Below are positions 11,615 through 22,738 of a stretch of 64,000 nt of DNA, piece by piece. Origin of the DNA: Chrysaora quinquecirrha (lineage: Eukaryota > Cnidaria > Scyphozoa > Semaeostomeae > Pelagiidae). Where the stretch lies: positions 81,495 to 145,494 of the forward strand of contig JACTAT010000274.1 in NCBI GenBank assembly GCA_014526335.1, written 5' to 3'. The translations under genes and the position numbers were made by a program. Under the pieces are notes generated by a model. It made no database searches. It was not told where the DNA came from and saw only the letters and a list, made by a program, of their open reading frames with translations. Each line of letters begins with the position of its first letter. The stretch's first letter is position 1.

Positions 11615-12617
11615 TTTGGCTTAATTCATACGTCGAAATTATGTCGAGTTAAATCTAATTGCTATTGAGTCCAAGATAAACGCGACCAAAGTTTGAGTTG
11701 GATTCAGACGTCGAATTTGTGTCAGATTTAATTCTCGAACCACAGGGAAACAAAGGCCAAGATAAATTACATAGGGGTCTGGGTAGTAGACATTGCGTCG
11801 TTGATATGGTGACGGTTTCTTAGTTTGTTGTGATCTGATGTCTGATGCCTACTTTTTTCAACGCTGGTCTGGTACTCGGTCAAAATATTTTGCATGTTGA
11901 ATAAATTTTATAACTTAGGTATCTTCAAATTTCTGAAATTTCATTTCGAATTGTGGCCTATTATCTTTGGAAAAGCTTTCTTAAAAGCCTTTGAAAGTAC
12001 AAGGTTCTGGTAGGCTGCAATATAATTTAAAATACCGCCTAGGCCTTAGGTACATAGGCCAATAATGGTGTCATTTGAATGCAAAAAAATTCTGGCTCTT
12101 CTCACAAAGAGTAAACAGGGAAAGAGAACGAAGACTGCATGTGCAAAAGGCAGTTCTGTTAATGATTGAACAAAAACGGCACATGATGTTGAAAATATCT
12201 AGCACCCTGCGGAAATCCCGCCATTGCTATCTAACTCGAATTCTTCCTCAATGTCGTAGTCACCAACAGATGTCGCCATGTTTTCTTCGAGATGCAAATA
12301 ATAAAGGCCACACACACGAAAATCGCGCAATTTTTTTTGACGCTAATTCGCATGCTCAAAGCTAGATGATAGGACAAACAGCGGACCAGAACTGAAATCA
12401 ATTGAATTTGACTCGACAGAAATCCATCGTATGAACCCACGTCGCATTTGTGTTAGATCATCTAACAGAGCATCATAAACTTGAGTCAGATTTGAGTCAA
12501 GTTTATCACTTGAATTCAGACGATAGATTTATCATGGATTTATCTTAGATTTAATTAAATAATTAGATTTGATTCGACATAAGTTCGACATAAATTCGAT
12601 GTATGAATGAAGCCTTA
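11615..12617. mobile_element. Foldback-type MITE (~1 kb)
   Basis: The left end, GGCTTAATTCATACGTCGAA (11618-11637), is mirrored by a reverse-complement end at ~12565-12615 with TTCGATGTATGAATGAAGCC. Further copies of GTCGAATTTGTGT-like sequence occur inside on both sides (11700-11750, 12400-12470). There is no transposase frame. The target duplication is not resolved. Confidence 0.6.
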
Positions 12618-12756
12618 ACAAAACTGTTGAATTCGCCTTTTACAATAGAAAATAGGGTTTACAAAACAGTATGATGCAAGGAGAATTTTGGTACCAGGAT
12701 AATATTGCTATGCTGAGAATATAACAACAGCAAAGAAAATAACAACAAACATTTGT

Positions 12757-13020
12757 GTGAAAGGTCCTGCTTCGCTGTCATGCAGTAATCCAGTCACTTT
12801 CAATCCTTCTTATAGTCCGTCACCAAGAGGCAAAGAGCAAGTTGCCAGCAGACAGGCTGGGAGAAAGCTAGTAATCACATTAATAGATGACTTCTTAATT
12901 AAAGGAATCAGAAAACAGGAATTAAGAAGACGCGTGAAAGTAAAATTCTACTTAAAAACGTTACTGGGTGCAACAACCGAAGATATGGTTTCGTATAAAC
13001 AGGGTGTTCCGACATACACT
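12757..13020 (+). pseudogene. Fragment resembling an SGNH/GDSL-hydrolase-like retroelement ORF
   Basis: The frame contains a segment of type LIDDFLIKGIRKQEL ... GATTEDMVSYKQ (about 12870-12995). Its layout resembles the first blocks of SGNH-hydrolase-like domains found in animal retroelement ORFs (GDS block, then a GATxxDM block), with the GDS triad degenerate here. It is truncated on both sides and flanked by repeats. The function is lost if this reading is right. An unrelated chance ORF is possible. Confidence 0.45.
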
Positions 13021-13113
13021 CTTTTGAAGTTTTCATTTTTACATCTTCACAAAAATATGCTTTTTTGCAGTATACATTTGACTGTTCTTTGGGCTATCTC
13101 TAAAATCAGGTAT

Positions 13114-13313
13114 AGCGGGAACATGGGGAACAAAGTGGGAACATCAGGAACATAGCGGGAACATCAGGAATAAAACAGAAACATTGGGAACAAAGCGGGA
13201 ACAAAGCGGGAACAAAACGGGAACATCGGGAACAAAGCGGGAACATCGGGAACAAAGCGGGAACATCGGGAACAAATCGGGAACAAAGCGGGAACACGAG
13301 GAACAAAGCAATG
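13114..13313. repeat. Minisatellite, GGGAACAAAGC units
   Basis: Tandem 10-20 bp units alternating GGGAACAAAGC and GGGAACATC. The Cys/Phe-rich minus-strand frames here are repeat artefacts. Confidence 0.92.
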
Positions 13314-13399
13314 TTTGTATGAATTAATAATAAGGTGCACTAACGTGCAGGTAAAACTAAAATATGTAGGTGTAGAACCAACCCCCACTTGGCGCCTCA

Positions 13400-13795
13400 G
13401 AAAAGCGTGGGACACTTTTACATACTGTTTGTTGTTATGTGTTTTGTACACTGTTTAAAACAGTAGCGGGACAATTTTGTAGGTCGAATTTTTCTGTGTT
13501 TGTGTACCAGAACACATTTGTATAACGTTCTTTGTTATGCGTTTGTGTACCCTGTCTAAAACAATAAGGGTCCAAATTTTCATTGTAGTTTTTTTCTATG
13601 CGTTTGTACCAGGACACTTTTGTATAACGTTCTTTGATATGCATTTGCGAACCAGGACACTTCTGCATAAGTTTTGTTGTTATGCCTTTGCGTACCCTGT
13701 CTCAAACAATAAGAAGACATTGTTGCATAATGGAAGTTGATGCGTTTGTGAACTAGGACACTTTTGCATAGCGTTTGTTGTTCCATAAAGTTTTG
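13400..13795. repeat. Satellite, ATGCGTTTGTG/GGACACTTTTGCATA family, forward
   Basis: Degenerate tandem units (~100-140 bp) combining TATGCGTTTGTG, CCAGGACACTTTTG, CATAACGTTTGTTG and ACCCTGTCTAAAACAATA. The same family is present in reverse orientation at 20173-21490. Confidence 0.85.
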
Positions 13796-13812
13796 AAATT
13801 ATTTTTCTTGTA

Positions 13813-15025
13813 TCATGTTGTGATCGTTCGTTCCCGTATGAACTCTTGGGCTGTAACCATGTTCAATTCTTGTTGCTTGCTTGATTGAAAATTCTTGGTA
13901 ATGTAATTGTCAAACACAATGATCGATTCTTTCGCATTCAATGCAGGAAAAGGTGTAATTGCTCTAAGCAGGTTGTTTGCCAGATAATCGCCCCATGTTT
14001 TTGCAGGCTTTGAAGCTCTTATGACGCTCATGGCATCATAAATGCATGCTGCATTATGAGGTGGAGACTCGAAAAGTACATCTGCTTGCTCCATGATATA
14101 CAGGGTGGCCCAAAAAAGGGACCCCAAACTTAATAGTTTATAAATAATTTTTCTTACGTAGGAATTTCATGAAATTTATACTACATGATATTCAACTCAA
14201 GTGAGATATTTGTTGGAAAAATTGTGATTATATTGGCCAGCATCTATGAATAAATCGACTTTAGAACTTTTCTGTCCAAAAACATACTGTAACGAAATAT
14301 GCAACTTTATATCCTTACCCAACAAAACAGGAAAATCAATAATTCATTCTTTCAGTCAAATGATATGTTCAAATGTCCTCCATCCCGCCCAATACACTTC
14401 TCCAATACGACTGGCCATGCATTAAGTAATGGCCTTGAAAATTTCGCGATGGGGAAAATGAGTACCATCCGGGCGCGATTACAGTCCGCAGTGATGGAAT
14501 ATTAGGAACGTTGTTTTCTTGCACAAACACGAGCTTGAATCCTCAATTGAATAATCAAAGGGTTTAAACCAGAGCAATTAGCCGGCTACATATCTTTTGT
14601 AATAAGATCAGGGACGTTCACTTCAACAAAATCCTGAGTAGAGCGAAATCCTGGATTGCCAATCTCCCGCCAAAACAGCAGATTTTGGGACATCATACAT
14701 TTAATGTCTAATTGCGCGGAGATGGAAGCTCTTATTATCAAGATATTACCACACGATATTGCATTTGAGTTGAATATTACCGGGAATAAATTTTATAAAA
14801 TTCCTCTTTAAGAAAAATTATTCAGAAATTATTTACCCAAGGGGGTTCCTTTTTTGGGCCACCCTGTATAATTCCTAAATTTTGACTTTTGAGGCCAGTT
14901 GATAAGGTTTCTCCTCTGTGGTAGACATTGCCAGTTGGTGAGTATTTAAAAAGGCGGAAAAGGCTTCTTTCTTGTCATGGAACTTGGCAACGATCATCTT
15001 TCCTAGAACTTGACGGTTTTACATT
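13813..15025 (-). pseudogene. Relic of an uncharacterised multicopy family, split by a mariner element
   Basis: On the minus strand, codons run through ~15020-14880 (with RQVLGKMIVAKFHD and KEAFSAFL), hit an in-frame stop, are interrupted by the insertion at 14101-14866, then resume at 14100-13813 with SVIRASKPAKTWGDYL and IIVFDNYITKNFQSS. The pattern of a strand-forming block followed by a V-x-D-x-Y block resembles a family of long hypothetical proteins present in many copies in cnidarian and other invertebrate genomes (recognised by memory of the pattern, not by a search). Its function is not known to me. Related relics lie at 60420-60775 and 62329-63470. Confidence 0.5.
14101..14866 (-). 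mobile_element. Tc1/mariner-type relic with TA duplication
   Basis: Inverted ends CAGGGTGGCCCAAAAAAGGG at 14101 and the matching complement ending CCACCCTG at 14866, flanked by TA (14099-14100, 14867-14868). The TIR similarity extends over more than 100 bp. Minus-strand codons at ~14690-14358 keep the C-terminal part of a mariner-like transposase, including the P-A-N-x-x-x-L-N-P-L block just before the third catalytic position. Several stops break it and the N-terminal half is gone. Confidence 0.78.
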
Positions 15026-15165
15026 TGATGGTTCTACATTTGATGGTTTGGCGGTTCTACAATCGTTCTACATTTGATGGTTCTACATTTGATGGTTCTA
15101 CATTTGATGGTGCTACATTTGCCTACATTTGACGATCCTACAGTCTACATTTGATGATATCAGAC
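15010..15165. repeat. Minisatellite, TTCTACATTTGATGG units
   Basis: About eight imperfect 15-bp units of TTCTACATTTGATGG. It abuts the 5-prime side of the minus-strand relic. Confidence 0.9.
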
Positions 15166-15356
15166 AATCTGAGTAAAACAAGCAATGCATTTCTTCCCCT
15201 ACTGACCTAAGTCTACTGACCTAAGCTTACAAAAGTCCTTCTGAAATTTGGGTATCTAGCTCAATTCCGCTTGAAATCATTCTTGCAGGACCTTGAAATG
15301 GATCTGAATAGACCATTTCAACTAAGGGCCTCGTTTAAAAAAAATTGAAAAGTAGG

Positions 15357-15830
15357 TCATAGAGAAATTTCAACTTGGTTTTTTGGTACTAAGGATGGCC
15401 CACACAAGTGTGGGATAGATTGAATTTCGTGCATCCGAGATACTGGTTTTGAAAATCTGAATTCCTGATGGTTCGGTTTTGCAGTTATTTCTTCGTCTTT
15501 CGTTTCAGATGACAAAATGACAAACGATGCCGGTGTTTCCATTTCCCTTTGGGTTTCTGCGCTAAGGTCAACTTTTGTAGAATCATCCTGGTTTTTTGGT
15601 ACGAACTTCGTTTTCGGGAAATGATGGAGCTTCTTCTAGAAATGATGGCCTAATTTTCGAGATTGGGCAATGTTTGCAACGGGGGCAATATTTGAATCAG
15701 TGTCTTCTATCTCAAGTTTATTACTTTTGCTTAACAATGCAGTTATTTTCAATTGCATTGCTGGCCGCCTTCTCTAGAGCCTTTTGTTTAGATTTTTTCC
15801 TTTGATCCGCTCTCGGTATATTTACTCCTT
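15357..15830 (-). pseudogene. Possible decayed coding segment
   Basis: Minus-strand frames between ~15830 and 15357 give protein-like stretches (a Lys/Ala-rich start, then KTKFVPKNQDD, then ETPASFVILSSETKDEE) separated by stops and a frame change. They lie in line with the relic downstream and might be its 5-prime part. No family is recognised and a chance reading cannot be excluded. Confidence 0.25.
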
Positions 15831-16737
15831 TACCTTTAATAAATATACACATCATTTCCACTCATGTCAAGTGATAAAGTGGCGCATACTAATATTGAAC
15901 AAATCATTGATTTTATTTTTGAGGAACTTCTGTGTAGTCATTTCTTATTTAAACTGATGACTAACATTTTGTTTAATTTTCTTAGCTCTTATATTTATAC
16001 TATATTAAATGGACTTATTTCCAGAGTACTACATTAGACTTGCCCCAAGTCCATTGTTCGATATCCTTCAACCAAGATCCACAACTCCATGACAAAATAA
16101 AGGGGGTGGGAGAGAAATATTTCTGTAATGCCTACAGTCATGTACTGCAGTGCACGCCTGGGAAAGGGCCCACACAAGTGTAGTCTTCAATGTTAGAATA
16201 AAAAAATTGTTATGACTGATATTAAAGACGCAGAAAGAAATAGTTTCTTAGATTTGAGGTGCTCTTCTAGTCCATTATAATAGAGTTTCTAGATTTTCAG
16301 GAAAACGGCTTCTGTAGTTGTTTCTAATAAATTTATTAGTTTCTTTGTAAAAAAGTCTATTTACTTCTCATCATCTCTAAAGCTTTCATAGGTTTCCAAA
16401 TTCCCTCAAATCGATCTTACTTCTTTTTTGGCTTGTTTCAAAAAAATTCTGCACCCGAGAAAGCCCACACACAAACAATTGATTTCAGCAAACAAACAGC
16501 AATAGATACATCCAGATACACGACGAAAAATTACTGGCAAAAAGTGACGAAATATAATACAGCTTGGTAATACTAAGTTTAAACTATTGACAAATTCTAT
16601 AAATTCCTAAAACGTATCTCATTTTCTTACTTAAACCTAATCGCAACAAATCTTTTCTCTGACCTGAACGTCTGAACTACAGTATAACGATAAGGAACTG
16701 CCACGACTCGTCTCCTTCTAAACCAAACTATATTGGT
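15831..16737. other. Intergenic, no gene seen
   Basis: AT-rich DNA without a supported frame or a clear repeat. Confidence 0.5.
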
Positions 16738-16895
16738 CCACCTGCTCAGCATTCCTCCACAGTATTGAATAGCTTCCACTGCACTGGTGTTATCCCTCCG
16801 CTGTACTAAACAGCCTCCACTGTACTCAATGTTATCCCCCCACACGCATCATGTTATCCATCCACTGTACTGATGTTATCCCTCCGCTTTACTGA
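16738..16895. repeat. Minisatellite, CAGTACAGTGGAGG family, reverse orientation
   Basis: CCTCCACTGTACTGATGTTATCCCTC-type units, the reverse complement of the array at 2669-4975 (core shown: CCTCCACTGTACT). It lies directly before the zinc-finger relic. Confidence 0.85.
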
Positions 16896-16902
16896 GTAAT
16901 AA

Positions 16903-17524
16903 TGGCGAAAAAGGACAAACCAGAACCTCTGGAGCAGGAGGATATTTTGATTATGCCCAACAGGATGATACATATAGTGATTCAATATCAGCCGAATATA
17001 AGATATACACAGAATTGAAAAGGCACATAGAAACAAATGACAGTGATTCAACGTTTTTCTGTCATTCAGCCTCGAATTGTTCAACTTTATCGACACATGC
17101 CAATACGTCTCAGAGCCAAGCACCATTATCATACAGTGGAGCTAGTGAATCTCTCACAAAAAGCTCAGGAAAAGCAATTGAAGATCAGTGAGAAGTGTTG
17201 CTCTGCAAAGCCCAGGATGCGATAAGAGATTTAAGAGAAACGATGCTCTTAGAAGGCATGTTACTTTTTTCATGTACAGAAGTTTTTAGAGACAGGGCCG
17301 ATCTCAGAAGGCACTTCAAGATTGTTCAAGAAAATCATGAAACTTCATGCACAGTAGAGGGCTGCAGAAAAAAGTTTCGATTAGCTGAGTATATGCTGTT
17401 GCATCAACGAAATTTTCATAAGAAAGGCATAGGTTACACCGGCAATTTTCCAAATTGGTCAAAACTATTAGCACACAAACACTTGCTTGATGTTTTAACG
17501 ACGACGACTTACAACAACGCTTGA
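16903..17524 (+). pseudogene. C2H2 zinc-finger protein relic
   Basis: One frame is open from ~16903 to 17524 except for a TGA at ~17188. It begins with acidic, Tyr-rich sequence, passes a Ser/Thr-rich stretch (about 17040-17170) and ends in a C2H2 finger of form CTVEGCRKKF...HQRNFH (CX4CX12HX4H, about 17350-17420). Just before this, CTEVFRDRADLRRHF looks like a finger that lost its first Cys. Such domains normally bind nucleic acid. Either a single in-frame stop inactivates it, or the upstream part is a separate exon. No named family is recognised. Confidence 0.5.
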
Positions 17525-17679
17525 TGAAAATGACAAAAATCACAAAACTGTTTTCAAATCGGGTTCTCATGCTGTTTGTTCACGGTTGATAACGTGTTTA
17601 AAACCAGCTGAATCGAAAAGTCGAACTGCGCCCAAAAGATAGAACCCCGCTGTCAATACAATAGTTTCCATGGTTTTCT

Positions 17680-17895
17680 AGCTCATGTTTTTCTAGCTCA
17701 TGGTTTTCTAGCTCATAACAAATTGGCGTCCTGAGACGTGTATTTCCCGCAGGAACAAAAGTCCTCATACAATGGATTCTGTTGTCTAGTTTATGCTTGA
17801 CGCATGACAAATTGGCATCCTGAGACGTGTATTTTCCGCAGGAACAAAAGTCCTCATACAATGGATTCTATTGTCTAGCTCTAGCTTATGTTTGA
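17680..17895. repeat. 89-bp tandem duplication with short GCTCAT repeats
   Basis: The segment starting ACAAATTGGCGTCCTGAGAC at 17718 recurs at 17807 with few changes. Upstream are three copies of TTTTCTAGCTCATG. Confidence 0.9.
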
Positions 17896-18014
17896 CGCAT
17901 GGCAGGTGAAACTGGTCAGATGTTCAAACTGTTCACGAAGAATGATGAAGCCTGAAAATTGTATATCCTGCTTTGAAGCTGTTTTGGACTGTGATGGTGT
18001 TGAATTGATACTCT

Positions 18015-18266
18015 CTTTTTTTAATAAGCAACCGGTCAATAAGCAACTAGGGCTGAGATGTTGTTAAATTTTTGGTGAAATAACTTTTTTTATACTTTAC
18101 ATCCTTGCAAATTTGTCCCGTATATTTAAAAGCCAGAAAAGAGCCAAAATAAGGGATTTTGGGGGAGTGGGGGGGGCTACCAGTCATTCTGCGGGGGCTG
18201 AAATACCAGATGTGTTAAGCAACTCTTGAGGGCTGGACCAAAGTCCAGTTGCTTATTAAAAAAAAG
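18015..18266. mobile_element. Short MITE with AATAAGCAAC ends
   Basis: TIR CTTTTTTTAATAAGCAAC at 18015-18032 and its complement GTTGCTTATTAAAAAAAAG at 18248-18266. It is ~252 bp, with a G-rich tract inside and no coding capacity. Confidence 0.6.
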
Positions 18267-19106
18267 TGTACCACTTGAAGTTGCTGTTGAGTTTTTCAAA
18301 CAAGATATTATGGCAGAATACCGATAAAAATCGATGATTTCGTAGAAAAACTGCTTTATTTAGAACAGATAGATTTTGGATATAATTCTAGAAAAGTTAT
18401 AACCAAAATGTATGAAAACTGTTGATTTTTCTCTTATTTCTATAAACTTAACTAAACATAAAATTAACTCGAAACTTTGTTCTGTTGTTACATACTCTGA
18501 AGTACCAAATAGGCAACTTTGCTTTCTTAACTTCCAAAAATTTTGTAAAAACGTCCCATAATTCCATCCCCAAATAAGCACATTACTATATTACTATATG
18601 CTACAGTAGCATGTTTCAATTTCGTCCTCCTGAGGGCTAATACATGAACCATCAACATATGCTTTGTTCCATTCTTAAGGCTTGCTTCATTGGTACTTGA
18701 GATTTTCACTTATAAATGTTTATTAATTACTTATTAATAACTTACATTCATTGTTTTGCTCACAATCACATTAAGTGTATTGTATTGAGTGAGTATTCAT
18801 ATACATGTTTTGTTGATTTGTTAAATATTTCCCATTCTCATACATTCATTCTGACTCTTAAAGGAGAGGTTATGTATTATTTCCTATTCTGTTGCTACCG
18901 TGTTGAAGCCGTTCGGCTTCTTGTTTCAATTAAAACAGGTGACTCATCTTCACTTACATTCCCTGTGGCCTTCTTCGTTGTTGCATCGAGGCAAAATCGA
19001 CCATTTCGTCAAATACAAAACAAGCAGAGTTTGTGACTATTGGAATAGGCCATATCCTCTCTATCGTCCATGCAATTTCTATACAACATTTCAGTATTCG
19101 TCGCTA
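18267..19106. other. Intergenic, no gene seen
   Basis: AT-rich. Short frames on both strands show no family resemblance. Confidence 0.5.
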
Positions 19107-19220
19107 CCCTCCATTGTACTGATGATAACCCTCCACGATACTCCGCATCCTCAACACATCCTCCACTTACATGATGATATCTCTCCACGTTAAAAATGAT
19201 ATCCCTCCACTAAACTGATG
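19107..19220. repeat. Minisatellite, CAGTACAGTGGAGG family, reverse orientation
   Basis: Units of type CCTCCACTGTACTGATGATA, degenerate. It cuts directly into the 3-prime end of the LINE fragment that follows. A short further tract lies at 19425-19480. Confidence 0.8.
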
Positions 19221-19221
19221 A

Positions 19222-19425
19222 TTAGCGGAGATGCGGTTCCACAATTCCACGATATACTTTGCAGAGGGTGTCTTTAGGTAATAGTTTTTTTAGTGAACAT
19301 AAGGAGTCTGAGGGCAAGAGAAACCTTATTACGCATAAATGGGTATGATCTTCCCAGGATAGATATTTATCAATTTGGATCCCTAAATCTTTAGACTTAA
19401 TCCACAACTTCGACTTCAGAACTAC
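19222..19425 (-). pseudogene. LINE reverse transcriptase fragment (C-terminal)
   Basis: The minus-strand frame reads KDLGIQIDKYLSWEDH ... LPKDTLCKVYRGIVEPHL. This matches the usual post-catalytic block of non-LTR retrotransposon RTs (a GI-x-ID-x-LSW motif, then a Y-x-x-x-x-x-P-H motif). It is cut on both sides by minisatellite sequence, so only ~65 codons remain. Confidence 0.7.
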
Positions 19426-19480
19426 TGATAGCCCTCCACTGTACTGATGATAACCCTCCACATTGCATTGGCACCCTCTA

Positions 19481-20035
19481 TAAAGAATTAAGCCTGCTGA
19501 GGTTCGAGTCAAGATATAGAGACAGCAATTCTTGTTGTATTGCTGCTCTATAGCTCCCAGGTGAGAATAAACCCGAAGATTCGACTACGTTATAGAGGAC
19601 TGTATTTTTTCAGTAATAAAAAAGACAGAAATGAAAAATAGTAAATGCTTAAAAAAAAACCATTTACAAAAATATCAATTCACGACTCGACTACAAAATA
19701 TCAACGAGGTCACCTGAGGAATTTCCATGTTCAATATGAATAATTTTATTCATTGAATTCAGAGTTTAGCAATAAAATAAGATTCGATTCCTTCAAGGTT
19801 AAGTTCAGATTTCAGTTCAGAGATATTTCAAGATTCAAACTTTCTGTTCAAAATTGAAGATCCATTTCTGGTATATTTCTTCAGAATGTTCAGAGTGTCC
19901 CTTCAGAGTCTTTTCCTCTTCTTTATATTCTTCAAACGGCAACCACAACATTGCTGACCGCCTGACCCCAACCGTCGGGTCACCACAAAAATAAAAAATA
20001 TATAAATCAAAACGAGGCTGCACCTAAATTTCGTA
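19481..20035. other. Intergenic, no gene seen
   Basis: AT-rich, with a few TTCAGA repeats near 19800-19900. No supported frame. Confidence 0.5.
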
Positions 20036-20172
20036 CACCCTCCGGTGTACTGATGATAACCCTCCACGTTGTATTGGCACCCTACACTATACTGATGATA
20101 TCCCTCCACGCTGTATTGGCACCCTCTACAATACTGCACATCCTCCACGTTACTGCACATCACGTTGTACGG
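20036..20172. repeat. Minisatellite, CAGTACAGTGGAGG family, reverse orientation
   Basis: CCTCCACGTTGTATTGGCAC and TACTGATGATAACCCTCCAC units; the last unit runs into the satellite at 20173. Confidence 0.82.
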
Positions 20173-21490
20173 AGTGAGGGTACGCAGAAGCATAACAGCA
20201 AACGTTATACAAGGGTTTCCTGGTACACAAACGCATAGAAAATCTCTGTAATGCTTAAGTGTGTTAAGTAAGTTAAAAACCTTATGCAGAAGAGTCCCAG
20301 TACACAAACAAAAAGAATTTTGGCTATGCAAAAAGTTCCTCTTATTGCTTTACACAGGGTACACAAAGGCATATCAGAATACCTCTTGCAAAAGTGTCCT
20401 GGTTCACAAACGCATAGAAACTTTCCACTACAAAAGTATCCCCAATTGCCTTAGACAGGGTAAGCACACGGAGAACAACAAACATTAAGCAAAGTGTCCT
20501 CGTATACAAACGCATAGAAAATTTGTGTTATACAAAAGTCGCCCCTTATTGTTTTACACAGGACACAAAAACCCATAACAACAAAAGTTAAGCAGAAGTG
20601 TCCTGGTTCACAAAGGCATAGAGAAATCTCTGCTATGCCAAAGTGACTTCCTATTGTTTTAGACAAGGTGTGCAAATGCATAACAACAAACCTTAGGCAG
20701 ACGTGTCCTGATTCACAAACACTTGGAAAAATTCGATAACAAAAGTGTCCCCATATTGTTCTACATAGGAAACGCAAACGCATAGCAACAAACGCTAAGC
20801 AAAAATGTCCTGGTGCACAAACGAATAGAAAACTGTTATGCAAGTGTCCCTCTTTTCTTTCAGACGGTACGCAAACGCATAACAAAAAATGTTTAGTGTC
20901 CTAGTGCACAAATGCATAGAAAACATCTGTTATGCAAAATTGACTCCCTTTTGTTTCAGACAGGATATGCAAAAAAGTCATTATCTACAAACGCAAGGAA
21001 AATTTTTGCTATGCAAATGTTTCTCTTCATTGTTTTAAACAGGGTACCCAAAGGCATACCAATAAACCTCATGCAACTGTGTTCTGGTACACAAACGCAT
21101 GGAAAAATTCTACTTTGCAAATGTGGACCCCTATTGTTTTAGACAGGCAAATGCATAGCAAAAACCGTTTTGAAAAGTGCCCTGGTACACAAACGCAGGT
21201 ATAAAAAGTGTCCAACTATTGATTTAGAAAGTGTACGCAAACACATAGCAACAAATTATGCAAAAGTGACCTGATTCACAAACGCATAGAAAAATACTAA
21301 TTTGCAAGTGACCGTCTATCGTTTTAGACAGGGTACAAAAACGCATAACAAAAAATGTTTTTCCAAAATGTCCTGGTATAAATGCGCAAAGAAACATTTG
21401 ACTTGCAAAACTGTCCCCCTTCTGTTTTAGACAAGGTACTCAAACACATAACAAATCATTATGCAAAAGTGTCCTGGTTCACAACCAACC
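20173..21490. repeat. Satellite, ACAAACGCATAGAAAA/GTGTCCTGG family, reverse of 13.4 kb
   Basis: About 1.3 kb of degenerate tandem units of the type GTGTCCTGGTTCACAAACGC, then ATAGAAAA, then TATTGTTTTAGACAGGGTAC, then GCATAACAACAAA. It is the reverse complement of the array at 13400-13795. The many small ORFs inside are repeat products. Confidence 0.9.
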
Positions 21491-21654
21491 AACCAACATT
21501 TAAGAAACGAAGTACTTGTATCCTATTTGTATCCTGTTGAGGTTTCTAGAAAGTAAGATTAAAGCCCGAAAAGGAGAAAGGCTCGACGGTTGTTGATGAA
21601 ACAGAAATATTTAGCCCCCGTCTTCGATTTACGATGATTAAGTTGATTAGATCA

Positions 21655-22440
21655 TATTTACCCCCACCGTACTGAACATCCGCCACCGTGTTCAGAGATA
21701 TACGGCAGGATGCTTCCCTACATTCATCACGGTGCCCCACAACAGGCATCATGGTATCCCCTTACTGTACTGAATATCTGCCGCGGCAATCATGATGTGA
21801 CCCCACGTAGTCAACACGTCCATCCACACTCTGAGATACCTCTCCATGGCAATAATGAAACCCCCCACGGCAATCATGATATCCCCTCACTGTACTGAAT
21901 ACCTGCCGTGGCAATCATGATGTGACCCCACGTACTCAACACGCCCATCCACACTCTGAGATACCTCTCCATGGCAATAATGAAATCCCCCATGGCAATC
22001 ATTATATCCCCCACCGTACTCAACATCCGCCACGGCAATCATAATGTGATCCCACCGTACTGAACATCCGCCACCGTGTTCAGAGATATACGGCAGGATG
22101 CTTCCCTACATTCATCATGGTGCCCCACAACAGGCATCATGGTATCCCCTTACTGTACTGAATATCTGCCGCGGCAATCATGATGTGACCCCACGTACTC
22201 AACACGCCCAACCACACTCTGAGATACCTCCCCATGGCAATAATGAACCCCCCCCCCCACGGCAATCATGATATCCCCCACCGTACTCAACATCCGCCAC
22301 GGCAATCATAATGTAATCCCACCGTACTGAATACCCGCTACCGTACTGCAAGATGCATCCCCACGGCAATCATGGTAGCCCCAACCGTACTGAATATCCG
22401 TCGCCGTACTGCATATCGACCATCAACAAACCGTACTGCA
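21655..22440. repeat. Higher-order tandem repeat, 388-bp period
   Basis: The block beginning ACCGTACTGAACATCC at 21666 recurs at 22054 (period 388). It is built from ~25-35 bp subunits such as CCCCACGGCAATCATGATAT and CCACCGTACTGAACATCCGC, which look like a diverged branch of the GTACAGTGG minisatellite. Confidence 0.88.
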
Positions 22441-22505
22441 CAGACATTACAAGGGGTGGTAATGATTGATAAGTTCCGTTTGATATCACTGAGAAAGTGC
22501 AAGCT

Positions 22506-22738
22506 ACAATCCTCGTCAAAATATTGGAGACAGTATGTTATAAGTATGTTTTACCTTAAAAACCCCGTCCCATTACAACATATTTGGGTAATAAGACCCC
22601 CCTCCCCCCCGACTCAATGTTGGGACCACTGTCAACATCGATTTCACCAACATTGAGTCGGGGGGAAGGGGGTATACGTCTTTAGAGCGAGAATTTTACA
22701 AAAGTTTGAAGTGTCCCAGCCTTTTTGGCGAGGATTGT
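22506..22738. mobile_element. 233-bp MITE, left boundary of the 1.1 kb array
   Basis: Ends ACAATCCTCG...CGAGGATTGT form a TIR. Inside is a palindrome around the centre (GACTCAATGTTGG and CCAACATTGAGTCGGGGGG, 22611-22665). It is nearly identical to the copy at 31578-31811. There is no coding capacity. Confidence 0.85.

Noticed and set aside
20173..21490. CRISPR-like look of regularly repeated short words
   Set aside because: Repeats are imperfect, the intervening parts are also repeats rather than unique spacers, and the DNA is animal. It is a satellite.
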